The position numbers were made by a program, and so were the translations under genes. Below, piece by piece: positions 34,734 through 47,239 of a stretch of 64,000 nt of DNA (positions are counted from its first letter, which is position 1; each line of letters opens with the position of its first letter). The notes beneath the pieces are model-generated. The model did not search any database and was not told the origin of the DNA. It worked only from the letters and a program-made list of their open reading frames with translations. Source of the stretch: Euptelea pleiosperma (taxonomy: Eukaryota > Streptophyta > Magnoliopsida > Ranunculales > Eupteleaceae); contig CM068549.1 in the NCBI GenBank assembly GCA_035048495.1, positions 5,129,822-5,193,821 of the forward strand. Reading direction: 5' to 3'.

Positions 34734-36182
34734 TGATATTCGCTCAAAAATGCTTATTTTAAGTTATTATCCGTTTAGCGATGTCACATTCTCCTACGTA
34801 AAACTTGTCTTTTCATCTACTTTTTCACGTAAGAGTTTCTTCCATTGCGTAGAACACATTCTTTAGACGAAAATTGACTATTTGCATGAAATATGCGCAT
34901 TTCGGATAGTCCAGTATCAATCCGTTTTAGTTGAATCTCATTACACACTTTTCACTTGCAGGAGACCCTATCGGGTGATTCTTAAGGCTGGCGAGCCCAT
35001 GATCAACCACAAAAGACCTCTATCAAAGCTTAAAGAGCCAGTAGGCTAGGATAAGAAAATAGAAGCCAAGTACGGGCAAGATCGTAGAGTCGGACCAAGG
35101 ACCAAGAGAAAGGTAAAGCTGAAGACCAAGAGATGGACCAAAGTGATTCAAAGCCGCGCCAAATGACATAAACGGCCGCTTACATGATTGGTGAAGCCCA
35201 CTAAAGTTTATGTTGGAGATCAGGGTTCAAGACCCTCTGCCAGTTCTATTTTATCTTTATTTTTGTCTCTCTCCTCTCTCATAATTCTCTCTCATATCTC
35301 TCCATCTCTCTAAACCCTAACATCTGACCATTAGATCATCATATTCCACCATCCGATCCTCAGATCGACCACCCCGATCGTCAGATCGATCATCCTAACC
35401 CTTCGATCTCCATCATCGAACCTCTGATCTCCTCTTCTCCAACTCTATCCCATTTCACATAGCTTTTTTACCATTAGATCTTCTATCGGATCATTGGATC
35501 TCTCTAGATTTAACTGTTCTCCTATATTGGCCAAGGCCGCCATCATCGATCCACCCAAAATCTTGGTCTCCACTCTTTCATGACCCATGGCCCACTGACC
35601 AACATGTGGCATGCTCAATATGCCCAAGGGCCCATTACCCTCTTTTCCCTATGGTCCACAACTGAAATGGGCTACGAGCTAAATAAGCCAAGGCTTTATA
35701 GCCCAAATTCAATGGCCCAATAACCTCATGGCCCAAAGCCCATTCATTTAAAGCCCATACCACCTTTGCTTGAGAGAGAAACGGTCTTCACAACACCAAT
35801 TCTCCCTCAATCTCTCCTATGATTTTATCACCTTCCCTCATCTCTCTTTCTCTCTCATAGTCACTCTATCTCTCCTAAACCTATAAAAAGGAACCAACGG
35901 TTTCCTTAGAAAATGGTTCCTTCCCCCTTCTAAAAACCTTCTCAACCTCTTCTCTTTTCCCTCTCTTGCCATCTCAAGCCGTCCTCTATTAGAGCTTAGC
36001 TTGCTGCCATCCACTTTGACACCTGCAACTCTTCTTTGTTGTAAGGTGCTCATCAACACCTCCAGCAATAGCCACCGTGTAAAGCTGCTCTTCCCACCTG
36101 CTGCTTCACGTACGCATCATTTCTCCACCATTACAACCACCGGTTGCTCCTCAAACAGTGGCTCTTTGCTTGTTGCACTTCA
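34734..36182 (+). repeat. Athila-family LTR-5, part 1
   Basis: It starts TGATATTCGCTC and holds TATAAAAAGG at 35882-35891. Another LTR of the same family interrupts it at 36183. The LTR continues at 38564 and again at 44967. Confidence 0.8.
35882..35891 (+). promoter_or_regulatory. TATA box of LTR-5
   Basis: TATAAAAAGG in the expected region of an Athila-family LTR. This LTR has diverged from LTR-3 and LTR-4 but keeps the box. Confidence 0.45.
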
Positions 36183-38563
36183 TGATATTCGCTCAAAAGT
36201 GCTTATTTTAGGCAATTATCCTTTTAGCGTTATCACACTCTCCTACGTAAAACTGTCATATTTATTCACTTTTCTACGTAAGAGTTTCTTTCATTATGTA
36301 GAATACATTTTTCTAGTCAAAATGGCATATTCGCATGCATTCATATGCATTTATTTGACCTACATGCGAAGCCGTTTTGTAGAATTCTCATTTCGCAATT
36401 TTTCTATCATAGGAGCACTAATCGAACAATTTTGATCAAATGCGGGCCCACAATCAACCTCTAGGACCTATGATCAAAGCTCAAGAGCCAATGGGCTAGG
36501 ATAATAAGTTACAAGCCAAATGATGGGAGAACCAGAAAGTCAGAAAAGCTAGAGAGAAGATCGAGAGAGAGAGAGAGAAAGCACCCCGAGAAGAGATTAA
36601 AGAGAATAAAGCTCAATCAACTAACACAAGATGAAGACTTGACCAGTTGGTAAAGCTTGCAAAAGACCAAGTCAAAGACCGGGTTCAAGACCCTCTACTA
36701 GCATTTTCTTTATTTTTTTGTAATATTTTCTCTCTCCTCTCTCTAAACCCCCAATCTCTCTCTACTTTCAGATCGCAACCATCCAATCCTCTCCTTTCAT
36801 AATCTCTCTATCCTACGGCTTACCTTGGCCAAATCTCCACCTTTCAATGCTTATCCAGATCAATCCGATCTTTCACCCAGTGATCATCTAATCATCACCG
36901 TGAACTTCTACTTTCGAATCATCAGCTGATCATCAGATCATTCCTCCAATCCTCCATCACACCATCATAGAATCCTGGCCTTCATCATTCCATGTGGGCC
37001 AGCAGCTGGGCCCATCATCATTGACCCGGGGCCTGGCCATTTAGTGGACCCCTCAATTTCAAAAGATTTTAAATTAATTTTTGAAAAAAAGGGGGTCCAC
37101 TTAAATGGGAAGGAGAGGGCACGAAAGCCTACTTCCCTACCCCCTCTCCTCCTCTCCTTCCCCCTTTTTCCTATTCTCATTTCCCCTTCCCTAAATTCCT
37201 CTTCCTCTTCCTTATCTTCTTCATCTTCTTCCTTTTTTCAACCGGAGTTGCAGCCTGCAACTCCGGCCGCCTGCACAATCTCCTCCTTGCTGCTGCCCCT
37301 TTCGTTTGCAACGCCATTGGGTGTTCACAACAGGAACACCAACCTGCTGGTGTGCTCCTTCGCCCGCACTTCTCTCCTGCAACAACACCTGCAACCCTGC
37401 TCCACCGTCTTCTACAAACGCTATCTGCAACTCCGGTCGGGTTTTCCATCCCGTGAAGGATCTCTCCCCCACCATATAGCCACCACAAGATCTCCAACAC
37501 TGTCTTCCCACCAGATTCCTCACGGACTGCTAGTCTTCACCCCACCAGACTCCATGTGCTGCTGCCCGGGCTCCATATACACGGTGTTGCGCTATCAACC
37601 ACTGCCCAACCACATTCTTCAAACGCCTGAACCTCCAAAAGGTTGCTGGCCGGATTGCACTTCTTCCCATTGCACCTGCAACACATGGAAGGTGACTGCC
37701 TCTCCTTTCTTTAGTTGTTGTGCCCACCTCTTCACCATCCAAGATCGAAAATGTGCTCTCTTGAGGGCTGCTCATCTCGACAGCCACAACTCCATCCTCC
37801 ACCACTTCTTTCACGCTTGAGTTGCTGCCCTTCCACTCATGGTTTGACCCTCAGCTTTGGCCACCACTTGACCGAACCATCAAATGCCAAGCACATCTCT
37901 CAAGTTTCACAAGGCAGTAAGCCTCTTCTCTCGGTAAGTAATGGTAAGTCTCTCTCTTCCTCTAACTTTCTCTCTCTAGTTGTCTCTCACTCTTTCCTCT
38001 CTCTAACTCTCTTCTTCTTCTCTTTCTCTCTCTAGGCTTTCTAACAATCTCTCTCTTTCTCTTCCTTACTTCCTCTCTCTAACCTTCACTATCTCTCTCT
38101 CTCTATTTCTTACTTTCTCTACTTTCTCTCTCTACCTACCTACTTTCTCTCTCCTCCTCTCCTCTCTCATTAGCTCATTTTTTTGTGCTTTAATTCTTTC
38201 ATGCAAGTTCAATTCAAGCTTTGTAATTTGGATTTTTAGATTAATGAAATAAATTAGCAGAGTTTATTTTTATATTCTTATTGTTAGTGGCTATTTCTCT
38301 CCAAAAAGATGTGTTTTTGAAATCACTTTTATCACCATTCTCACCCTTCCGTCCTTTTATCTTTAGCAATTTCTGATAAAAATTCATCATTTCATGTTCT
38401 AATTTGGCGCAAACTAACCCCGAGTGCGGATTCGACTCCGACTTTCCACTATGCAAAGCATTATGTATTTTTGCAAGATTTGAGTTAAAGTGAAAAGGAA
38501 AAAATAAAAAATAATTGTTGAGATTAGGGTTGATCTCTCAACGACGGAAAAACCCTAGTTTCA
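36183..38563 (+). mobile_element. Solo Athila-family LTR-6 inserted in LTR-5
   Basis: TGATATTCGCTC to CTAGTTTCA, 2381 bp, with no interior. Hairpin CCGGAGTTGCA/TGCAACTCCGG at 37242-37266. The flanks CTTCA and CACCA do not match, so the target duplication has decayed or the solo LTR came from inter-element recombination. A 258-codon frame (37044-37820) is low-complexity and unsupported. Confidence 0.8.
37242..37266. repeat. Hairpin class 2 in LTR-6
   Basis: The same 11-bp stem and GCC loop as in LTR-3, although the surrounding LTR sequence differs a good deal. Confidence 0.85.
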
Positions 38564-39768
38564 CACCACCTTCTCTCAAACCTCTCAGATCTCTTCTATC
38601 ACGGCTCTTCTTAGCCGTGAAACTCCACCGGTCAGCACCTTCTCTGATGATAGCACGGACCTACAACTCTTATTTTCATGGTTTTTCTTAAACCGTGGTT
38701 GCTATCCAGAACTATACACCTTTGAACCACCGGACAGACCTGTTAATCCATCAAGCAGCCATTGTCTTCTTCCTCTAAGCTTTTGCATGCACCTACAACG
38801 CTGACCTCAGCCTGCAACTTTCGACCGGTACCATTAACACCGGCAACTTTCTCACCACAGGGCAAAAGCCATGCATCACCTTGCAACGCCTCTCACCAGT
38901 GAACCACCCACGTTTTAACTTCCTTCCAGGCCAGATCTCCATGCCACACCAATCTTCATAGCCAGCAAGCACTTCTTTCTCCCCTTCCTGAAAACTGTGA
39001 AACACGTCTAGAATAACCATCTGCAACTCCGGTGAACTTGCCGGAATCTTCAAGATCATCTTAGGTTCCTCTCCCAAGAGCCAACCTAAACAAAAACCTT
39101 GCTAGACTTGCATGACCTTGCTCCACCTTCTCTATTCCTCCTTCTCTAAATGTGCATGCGACTCTTGCAGATCCCACTCACCACCGCTACTAGCTCCTCA
39201 CAGACCTGTACTTCTCATCTCCAGTGCAGCAAACCAGCAACGTGCCACCTCCTCATCTCCGTTGCACCATCAAAATAGCTATCCTCTTCTAGCCGTCCTC
39301 CTTGCAGGTCATCTCCTTTAATAGCAGCATCACCCCTTTGCTCATCTCTCTCCTCTCAGCCATTGCTTCCACAGCATCTCTCTTTGCTGTTATCTATGTG
39401 GTCATTCATCCGGCAACTACTGTTGCACCTCCTGGGACTTAACCGAACCACATCTGATGTGCACCTTCAAACCACTGTCCACTTGCAGATCTAAATCAGA
39501 GTGCAACGTGCTGTGCATATCCTCTTCTTTTCCAAGACGTTTAGGTTTGTACTCCATACTACACTGCTCCTCCTCTCTCGGACGATGGTTGCTTCTCCAA
39601 AGCTACTGACTTGTTAGGTTTAGTTGGTGTTGATCTTCACAACACCAGCCTGCTCTTCCTTCACAAAGGTGAACCTATCTCTCATCATTCCTTAAGGACA
39701 AAGGTTTACCTTTTACCTCTTTCTTGATCATTTTCTCTCTGTAATTTCCTCTCTCTTTAGATCTCTCT
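38564..39768 (+). repeat. Athila-family LTR-5, part 2
   Basis: Middle part of LTR-5 between the nested LTR-6 and copia element C. Pyrimidine-rich with GGTGAACTTGCCGG and GCAACTCCGG fragments. No gene. Confidence 0.65.
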
Positions 39769-40583
39769 TGAAATTTCCTTTTAATTACCAGGTTAAGTCC
39801 TAGAGGGGGGTGAATAGGACAATTTTTAATTCCTCTGCGAATTCTTTATGGATTAAAAAATTATTGATCACACAAGATGGAAAAGGATCAAACAATTAAT
39901 ATATCAATCATCCACAGAAGCATAGATATGGGAAAAATGAGAAACAATTATGCAAACCTTCACAATCACATGAGACTCAGGTTATAGTGGTTCGATGACT
40001 CCGCACCTACGTCCACTGTCCAATACTCACCACGAATAGTATTATATTATTTCAATCATGCATTACAACATTTCCAATCGAAATAAATAATCAACCAACT
40101 AAGATTACACCTAGTCTCTATCTAACGAGAATCGCTTCTTGCTCACCTAGAGAGTCAGCCTAGGCCAGTAGTCTATTTAGAGAAATTCTTTTCTCTTGGA
40201 TCTACAATCCACAACTCAGTTAGATGAGTCCACACTCATCCACCAATCACAAAATAACAGTGTTCACAAATATCGAATTCTATCAACAAGGTATTGGTTC
40301 ATAAAAATGCTTACCTCTCGATGAATACGATCGAATGAAAAATCCTTTGTAGAAGAATTTGCCCAAGAGAAGCTCTGCCAAGATTAATTCTCTTCTTGGA
40401 AGAAGCTTCTTGCAGACTAACAATACCAAATAGTCTCTTCCAAACACTTAGAGGCTTCACAACAAATTCTCAGCTTTGCTCTGGTGAAGCTCTCACAAAT
40501 TCCAGATCTTTAGACTTAAAGAATGATAATCAAGTAAAGTAGAGATCTCTTGATTGGGTTGATTCTATTAGAGGGAGAGGGCT

Positions 40584-40595
40584 CTTATTTATAAG
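40584..40595 (-). promoter_or_regulatory. TATA box in the 3' LTR of copia C
   Basis: The minus strand reads CTTATAAATAAG. The equivalent in the other LTR is at 44381-44392. Confidence 0.6.
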
Positions 40596-40694
40596 CAGGC
40601 CTCCATTTGCTAGAACCGTACCGAATATAGCCGTTTGAAGGGCCAAAATGCGCTTCTAATCGCATAAAAGATTTCGTCAAACGAGATTCGAAAC

Positions 40695-40860
40695 TGACGG
40701 GGTCGACCGCATTATTGGCCAGTCGACCGAGCCTTTAGTCGGTCGCCCACTCAGGCTTTAAGCCAAATTTCTCGAACCCGAGAGTTAGGGTCAACCGGAC
40801 CATTTTAGCCGGTCGCCCGCACAAATGAGCCAGTCGGCTGGACAGTTTTGTCCATAGCCG
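40695..40860. repeat. GTCGACC-type repeats in the LTR of copia C
   Basis: Several variants of GGTCGACCG, AGTCGACCGA, GGTCGCCCG and CAGTCGGCTGG lie just upstream (minus strand) of the TATA box. The equivalent in the right LTR is about 44498-44645. Confidence 0.6.
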
Positions 40861-41244
40861 AATGCTACCAAATTTCTGAGAATTTCTCGTCTCATCACAC
40901 GCACAATCTCTAACCAAAATTTAACCATCTAGGGTACAACCATATCCGCTGGCAATGCGCAGTTTTACCCTCAAATTTGCGTAAGTAATCGCAACACGAG
41001 TTTCTTCATAGTTGAACGTTCGTTGAGTGAGAACGTACTTGAGCTTTTGACTTTGTCTTTAGTTGAGCTTGATCGTTTGACTTTGTCTTGAGTTGTACTT
41101 GATAATCTTGACTTTGTCTTCAGTTGATCTTGAACACTTGGGTTGTCTTTTCTTCAGCTTTAATCATTCTTTTGTTTTGTCGAAGTCCACTTGATTTTTG
41201 ATGCTTCAGTCTTCAGGGGATTCGAGGTACAATAATACATATAT

Positions 41245-43544
41245 TTAGCGAAGAACTAAGTATTCCTTAGATATGACATAGCAATTATCAATATTCATTC
41301 TTCCTTGAATAATAACTTTGTTGGAAGATTTTTCTATAATTTTACACTTTTCTTTTGAAAACTTGCAGATATGATCTTTGTCGTAAATTTGACTAATGCT
41401 TAGAAGATTATGCTTTAGACCATCCACACACAAGACATTTTCAATCTTAGGTATTCCTGGACCTTGGATAATCCATTTATCAATTATTTTAGAACTACTG
41501 CCATCTCCAAATATAACCTCACCATCATTGCATTCATCAAGAAAACAGAAATGAGATTTTTCTCTAATCATATGTCTGGAGCATCCACTATTTAAATACC
41601 ACTTAGAAGTTTCATTAGTAATAAGAGCAGTATGGATGACTAAACATTTTTCACCATTTTTCTTGTTCCAAATTTTCAAAGAAGCATTACTAGACTGATT
41701 TATTTGAGAATTATTAAGATTCCCTTTTTCTGTTTTTAGCTTTATCATTTAAGTCTGCTATCTTTTTAAATAATTCCTTTTGTTTGTTTAGTTTTTTGGT
41801 TTTCTCCAAACTTTTTATATCATTCTCTTCCTTTTTCTTTTAGAATTCTAATTTCTTTTCAAGAATATGACAATTATATTTTGTATGTCCAGAATGTCTA
41901 CAATAATGATAAATAATATTTAGTTAATTTGTTCATCTTGAGTTGAATCCATAGTAGCTTTTACAAAAATAGTTTTGAAATTTGAATTTTTAGTTGATTT
42001 TTCAATGTAACCAAGTCATCTCCTGTCATGGTTTGCTTTCCCTATGGTTAATAAATTTTTCAGTCTAGAATTTCCTTGAGTGATGTTTCTAATTAAAGTT
42101 GCATTTTTCATTTCAAAATCATTTCTTTCAAGACTTAATTTCTCAATTTCTTTTTCAAGTTCATTTTCTCTATCTAAGATTTGAGTTATTTCATCTTCTT
42201 TGTTCATTACAGTGTGATATAGATCTCTTAACTCAATTTTTAGTGAAACATTTTCGCAACACATAATAGTTTTATCTTTCTTTAGATTATCACAGAATTT
42301 TGCCAGAATTAAGCTTTCCTTATACAAATTATCAAAAGCAACCTAAATGTCTTCTTCACTTTCATCATCACTTAAATCGGGTTCATTTCCATTATAGCAT
42401 TTTGAGAATTACAATTTTCATTCAGATTAGCTATAGTCATTAGTGCTCTAATATTAGATGATTCTCAACTATCACTTGATGTGTTCGTTTCATTATCGGA
42501 ATCATCATTATTTATGTCCCAAGCAGTAGCCTTCATAGCTTTAGTTTTTCCTTTCTTAATATTATTAGGACAGTCAATAGAGATATGACCAAACCCCCTG
42601 CATTTATAACATTGTATTTCATCTTTGTTGTTTTCTCATTTTTTGTATTTTTCAAAATTTTCAAAAGATTTTCTATTCTTTTGTGTAAAATTTTTCTTGT
42701 CCTTATTTCTGAAGAACTTTCTGAATTTTTTAACAAAGAGGACAACTTCATCATCAATGTTATTAGACTCATCAGAGTCACTTTCTTCTCTCAACTATTT
42801 TTTAGAGGTTTTTAGAGCTAATCCTTTCTTTTTGGGTGTATGAAGTTTCAGTTCAAATGTTTGAATTGATCCTATCAGTTCTTTTAACCTTATCAGATCA
42901 ACATTCTTACTTTCTTCAATAGCTGTAATTTTAGGATGAAACCTATCAAGTAATGACCTCAAAATTTTTCTGACAATTTTAGGCTCAGGATTGGCTTCAC
43001 CAAGACACCACATAGAGTTAACTATTTCACTCAGCTTGGTGTAGTAGTCTGCGAAACTTTCATCCTCATTCATTCTAATAATTTCAAATTGAGTTGTGAG
43101 CATTTGAAGTTTTGACACTTTGACAGAATTTATTCCTTCATGGGTCATTTCCAAAATGTCACATGCTTGTTTTGAGGTTTCACAAGTAATTATCCTCTTG
43201 AATTCATCAGGAGATAAAGCACAATGTATTGCATTCAATGCACGATTATTATATTAGTATGCATCTTTATCTCCTATACTCCAGTCTCTTTTAGGTTTAA
43301 CAGCAATAGTAGTTGATTTTCCAACAGTCGTTGCTACAGTAGGGGATGTCCATCCCATTTCTACTGTTTTCCAAATCCGTTCATCTAGGGATTTTAAGAA
43401 AATTCTCATTCTATCCTTCCAGTAGGCGTAATTAGTACCATTGAATAGAAGTAGTCTAGACATAGAGTAACCCTCTTGACTCATGGTTATTTTAAGGGAA
43501 CTAAGGATCACACTTGGGTTGTTAAGCCCTTCACAAAGTGACAT
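41245..43544 (-). pseudogene. Copia C gag and protease remnant
   Basis: ATG 43544 lies two bases past the primer site. Blocks: gag N-terminus (LLLFNGTNYAYWKDRM), UBN2-type gag body (43238-42795), zinc knuckle CX2CX4HX4C (about 42570-42612), a Glu/Lys coiled-coil stretch (42327-42016), then a protease and GAG-pre-integrase segment (41748-41245). In-frame stops lie at 43254, 42795 and 42636, with further breaks after the zinc knuckle. In the protease motif WYLNSGCSRHM the usual catalytic Asp is Asn. The last codons overlap the 3' LTR (41278-41245). Confidence 0.8.
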
Positions 43545-43545
43545 T

Positions 43546-43557
43546 CCTCTGATACCA
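43546..43557 (-). other. Primer binding site of copia C
   Basis: The minus strand reads TGGTATCAGAGG next to the 5' LTR. Confidence 0.85.
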
Positions 43558-43559
43558 AT

Positions 43560-44966
43560 TAAAATTCCCTTTTAATTACCAGGTTAAGTCCTAGATGGGG
43601 GTGAATAGGACAATTTTTAATTCCTTTGTGAATTTTTTATGAATTAAAAAATTATTGATCACACAAGGCGAAAAATGATCAAGCAATAAATATATCAATC
43701 ATCCACAGAAGCATAGATATGGAAAAAATGAGAAACAATTATGCAAACATTCACAATCACATGAGACTCAGGTTTATAGTGGTTCGGTGACTCCGCACCT
43801 ACGTCCACTGTCCAATACTCACCACGAGTAGTATTATATTATTTTAATCATGCATTACAACATTTCCAATCGAAATAAATAATCAACCAACTAAGATTCC
43901 ACTTAGTCTCAATTTAACGAAAATCGCTTCTCGCTCACCTAGAGAGTCAGCCTAGGCCAATAGTCTATTTAGATAATTTTCTTTTCTCTTGGATCTACAA
44001 TCCACAACTCAGTTAGATGAGTTCACTCTCATCCACCAATCACAAAATAACAGTGTTCACAAATATCAAATTCTATCAACAAGGTATTAGTTCATAGAAA
44101 CGCTTACCTCTCGATGAATACGATCGAATGGAAAATCCTTTGTAGAAGAATTTGCCCAAGAGACGCTCTGCCAAGAGTAATCCTCTTCTTGGAAGAAGAT
44201 TCTTGCAGACTAACAATACCAAATAGTCTCTTCCAAACACTTAGAAACTTCACAACGAATTATCAGCTTTGCTCTGGTAAAGCTCTCATAAATTTCAGAT
44301 CTCTAGACTTAAAGAATGATAATCAAGTAAAGTAAAGTAGAGATCTCTTGATTGGGTTGATTATATTAGAGGGAGAGAGCTCTTATTTATAAGCAGGCCT
44401 CCCTTTGCTAGAACCGTACCAAATATAGCCGTTTGAAGGGCCAAAATGCGCTTCTAATCGCATAAAAGATTTCGTCAAACGAGATCCGAAACTGGCGGGG
44501 TCGACCGCATTATTGGCCAGTTGACCGAGCCTTCAGTCGGTCGCTCGCTCAGGCTTTAAGCCAAATTTCTCAAACCCGAGAGTTAGGGTCGACTAGACCA
44601 TTTTGGCTGATCGCCCGCACAAATGAGCTGGTCGGCCGGACAGTTTTGTCTATAACTGAATGCTACCAAATTTATGAGAATTTCTCTTCTCATCACACGC
44701 ATAATCCCTAACCAAAATTTAACCATCTAGGGTACCACAATATCCGCTAGCAACGTGCGGATATTTGACTTTGTCTTGAGTTGTACTTGATAATCTTGAC
44801 ATTGTTTTTAGTGGATCTTGAACACTTGGGTTGTCTTTTCTTCAGCTTTAATCATTCTTTTGTTTTGTCGAAGTCCACTTGATTTTTGATGCTTCAGTCT
44901 TCAGGGGATTCTAGGCACAATAAAACATATATTTAGCGAAGAACTAAGTATTCTTGGGATTTGACA
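43560..44966 (-). repeat. 5' LTR of copia C
   Basis: On the minus strand it begins TGTCAAATCC at 44966. It is close to the left LTR except for a gap of about 110 bp. The terminus next to the primer site has TA where TG is expected on the plus strand. Confidence 0.85.
44381..44392 (-). promoter_or_regulatory. TATA box in the 5' LTR of copia C
   Basis: The minus strand reads CTTATAAATAAG, as in the left LTR. This is the box that would drive element transcription. Confidence 0.6.
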
Positions 44967-45535
44967 ATCGAGACTTTTCATCTCTTAATTTTGTATTTCT
45001 CTCTCTAAATTGCTATTTCTCTCTCTTAACCCCTTGCTCTCTCTATCTCTATTTCATCTCTCTAGATTCTAGATAGATTATCTTTCTTTCTCTAGGAAGA
45101 ATTTTCTCTCTTCATGAATCTTTGTCTTCACTCACTTTCTCTCTCTACCTAAATCTCTATCTTTCTCTCTCTAAATTGCTTTCTAAATTAGTTTTGTTAA
45201 TTGTTATTTGTTTTCAAGTTTTAATTCAAAAGCATTGTAATGTGGATTTTACTTTAATAAATAAAATTAATTTTTTTCTTTATTAGAATTTGATTGCTTC
45301 TTATTTATGTTTCACTCTTATTAATTGTTGCATTTTGATTATGTTAAATCTCATTCATAGTTATAATAATCTCTCTCCAAAAAGCATGTTTTCTTATTAA
45401 TTGTTGCATTTTGATTATGTTAAATCTCATTCATAGTTATAATAATCTCTCTCCAAAAAGCATGTTTTCAATCACATCACCATTTTCACCCTTCCATCCA
45501 TCTTAAGCACTTTTCCTTGCCGCATGTTTTCAATC
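44967..45535 (+). repeat. Athila-family LTR-5, part 3 (3' end missing)
   Basis: Pyrimidine-rich and poly-A-signal-like part of the LTR (AATAAA near 45255). It ends before the conserved terminal block. It contains a 76-bp tandem duplication. Confidence 0.65.
45317..45468. repeat. 76-bp tandem duplication
   Basis: 45317-45392 is repeated at 45393-45468, from CTTATTAATTG to AAAGCATGTTTT. Confidence 0.9.
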
Positions 45536-45767
45536 ACATCACCATTTGAAGTCCACTTCTCAATATGCCACGTGGAGTACTCTTTCAAGATCCACTGACC
45601 CTACTCTTTCAAGATCCACCGACCCTATCAATGTTTGGTCCACCCCCTGACGATGGATTCATTTTCGAGAATCTAATTGAGTAAAACGTTTGTCACAAGA
45701 TGTTGTGACAGAAGCCAGTAACAGCACTCAATACGAGCCACGTGGCATACTAATAGAGGACGATGAC
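45536..45767. other. Unassigned spacer
   Basis: No gene seen. It contains two tandem copies of a 26-bp unit (TACTCTTTCAAGATCCAC) near 45578-45625 and ends at the fold-back element. Confidence 0.5.
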
Positions 45768-45956
45768 CGTATGGATGTTTGGCCAGTCACTCGATGAACC
45801 GGTACACAAAAAATCAGCATGATTCGTGATTTCTAACGGTAAGAATTTGAGCATTATTGAGCGTAATTTGGGTGCAAAAATCTAAAGGTTGTAAATCACT
45901 AATCAGGCTGATTTTTAGTTTGTAAGTCCACTGAGGGACTTGCCAAACATCCATAC
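45768..45956. mobile_element. Fold-back MITE
   Basis: The outer arms GTATGGATGTTTGGC (45769 on) and GCCAAACATCCATAC (ending 45955) are inverted copies. An inner inverted pair lies at 45809-45832 and 45893-45917. The whole ~190 bp folds into one long imperfect hairpin with no coding capacity. The superfamily is not clear and I see no direct target duplication. Confidence 0.6.
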
Positions 45957-47239
45957 CGTCATGCCCCGAATCTGAGTGTCCAAACCCGATCCGAATGCCC
46001 CTTGGTCAACCTATTTACCCAAGATCCAGGGTACGATAAAAAGAAATAATTTGAAACACTCCAAAATAATTTAAAATATTAAATTAAAATATTCTTTTTT
46101 AAAATTTTATATTTTATATGATAAAATACTAATTTAATGGGTTAGGAGAGTAGCATTAAAGAAAAATTAGGTTATGGGTATTCTTGAGTATATACATAGA
46201 TTCAACGATTTAGAAAATGGTTCATATCTTTCAAATGGAGTATAATTTCACCAACTAAGAAATTGACACATGTCACGCCCCGAATCCGGATACCCAGATA
46301 CGACCCAAAAATCTGTGGATCGACCCGTACCCGAACCCAGAGCTGATCCATAAATGTCCCCTAGTGGTCCAATTAGGTCAATTAGACTACTAAGGTTCAT
46401 TCGAAAACCAACTAAGTAAAGAAGAAAAAAAAATCTAGATGTAGAAAATAAATAATTAAAATAATTCAATCAATCAACTAAACGTGAAAAGAAGGAGGTG
46501 AGAACATGCTCTCAATCAAAGGCTTACATGCTCGTGAAAATAAATAAATAATATTATAAAATAATCAAATACAGCTTTCTAAAGTGTGGGATCGACTCCC
46601 AAATTCTCGTCGATCTCCTCGAGTACACCCGAGTCTTCCGTCTCAAAATCATCCCACGTACCCAGCTCCTCAAAATCTGAAAATGGTATCAGTGTAGCAC
46701 CATGAGTCGAGGCCCAGTAATACAACAATGTGCATGATATGATGTCATACTACACAAGTTTTTAACCAAGGACTACATCTCAATCATATAATAAGGATGA
46801 CATGAATATGAGGGTGAATGCAAGTGAGTACGGGTTACCAATGCAACTAGTACCCATAACCGCATAGGGTCTCCATCTCCTTCCCGCACAGGGAACGGTC
46901 TCATCAACCCATCTGTAGGATATAATAACGTTTGGGGCCTTTCACCCTAGGGTACCGAACCCTGATTAATTGATAAAACCCATATAAATGTATATAATAT
47001 ACTTCAACCCCGTTCCCTTATGCACCCCATATATGAAATGACGTGATAATCGTGGTATGACAACAAGATGGTACTAGGGTTACATGGCATAAGCACACAT
47101 GTATTTAACATTTAAATAAGAATATAAAATGAACACATGATCATCAAAAGTAATAACATGGGAACGAATTAGGGTTAAACATGAATAACATGTAATAATC
47201 ACTGAATGTCATGATCAACATCGATGAACAATATAAGTG

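Larger units (their letters stand above)
39769..41278 (-). repeat. 3' LTR of copia C
   Basis: On the minus strand it begins TGTCATATC at 41278. It has about 110 bp near 40965-41080 that the 5' LTR lacks. TATA box at 40584-40595. Confidence 0.85.
39769..44966 (-). mobile_element. Copia element C (SIRE-like), gag-protease only
   Basis: Two direct LTRs (39769-41278 and 43560-44966) flank a 2.3-kb interior on the minus strand. The primer site at 43546-43557 matches initiator-Met tRNA at 11 of 12 bases. The interior holds a broken gag and the start of pol (protease-like region). Integrase, reverse transcriptase, RNase H and the polypurine tract are missing. It sits inside LTR-5. The target duplication is unclear (CTTGA against ATCGA at best). 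Confidence 0.85.

Noticed and set aside
37044..37820. 258-codon plus-strand open frame
   Set aside because: Inside solo LTR-6, pyrimidine-driven Ser/Pro/Leu composition, no conserved motif.
36183..38568. Target site duplication for LTR-6
   Set aside because: The flanks CTTCA and CACCA do not match, so no duplication is claimed.
39764..44971. Target site duplication for copia C
   Set aside because: The best pairing CTTGA against ATCGA matches at only three of five positions.
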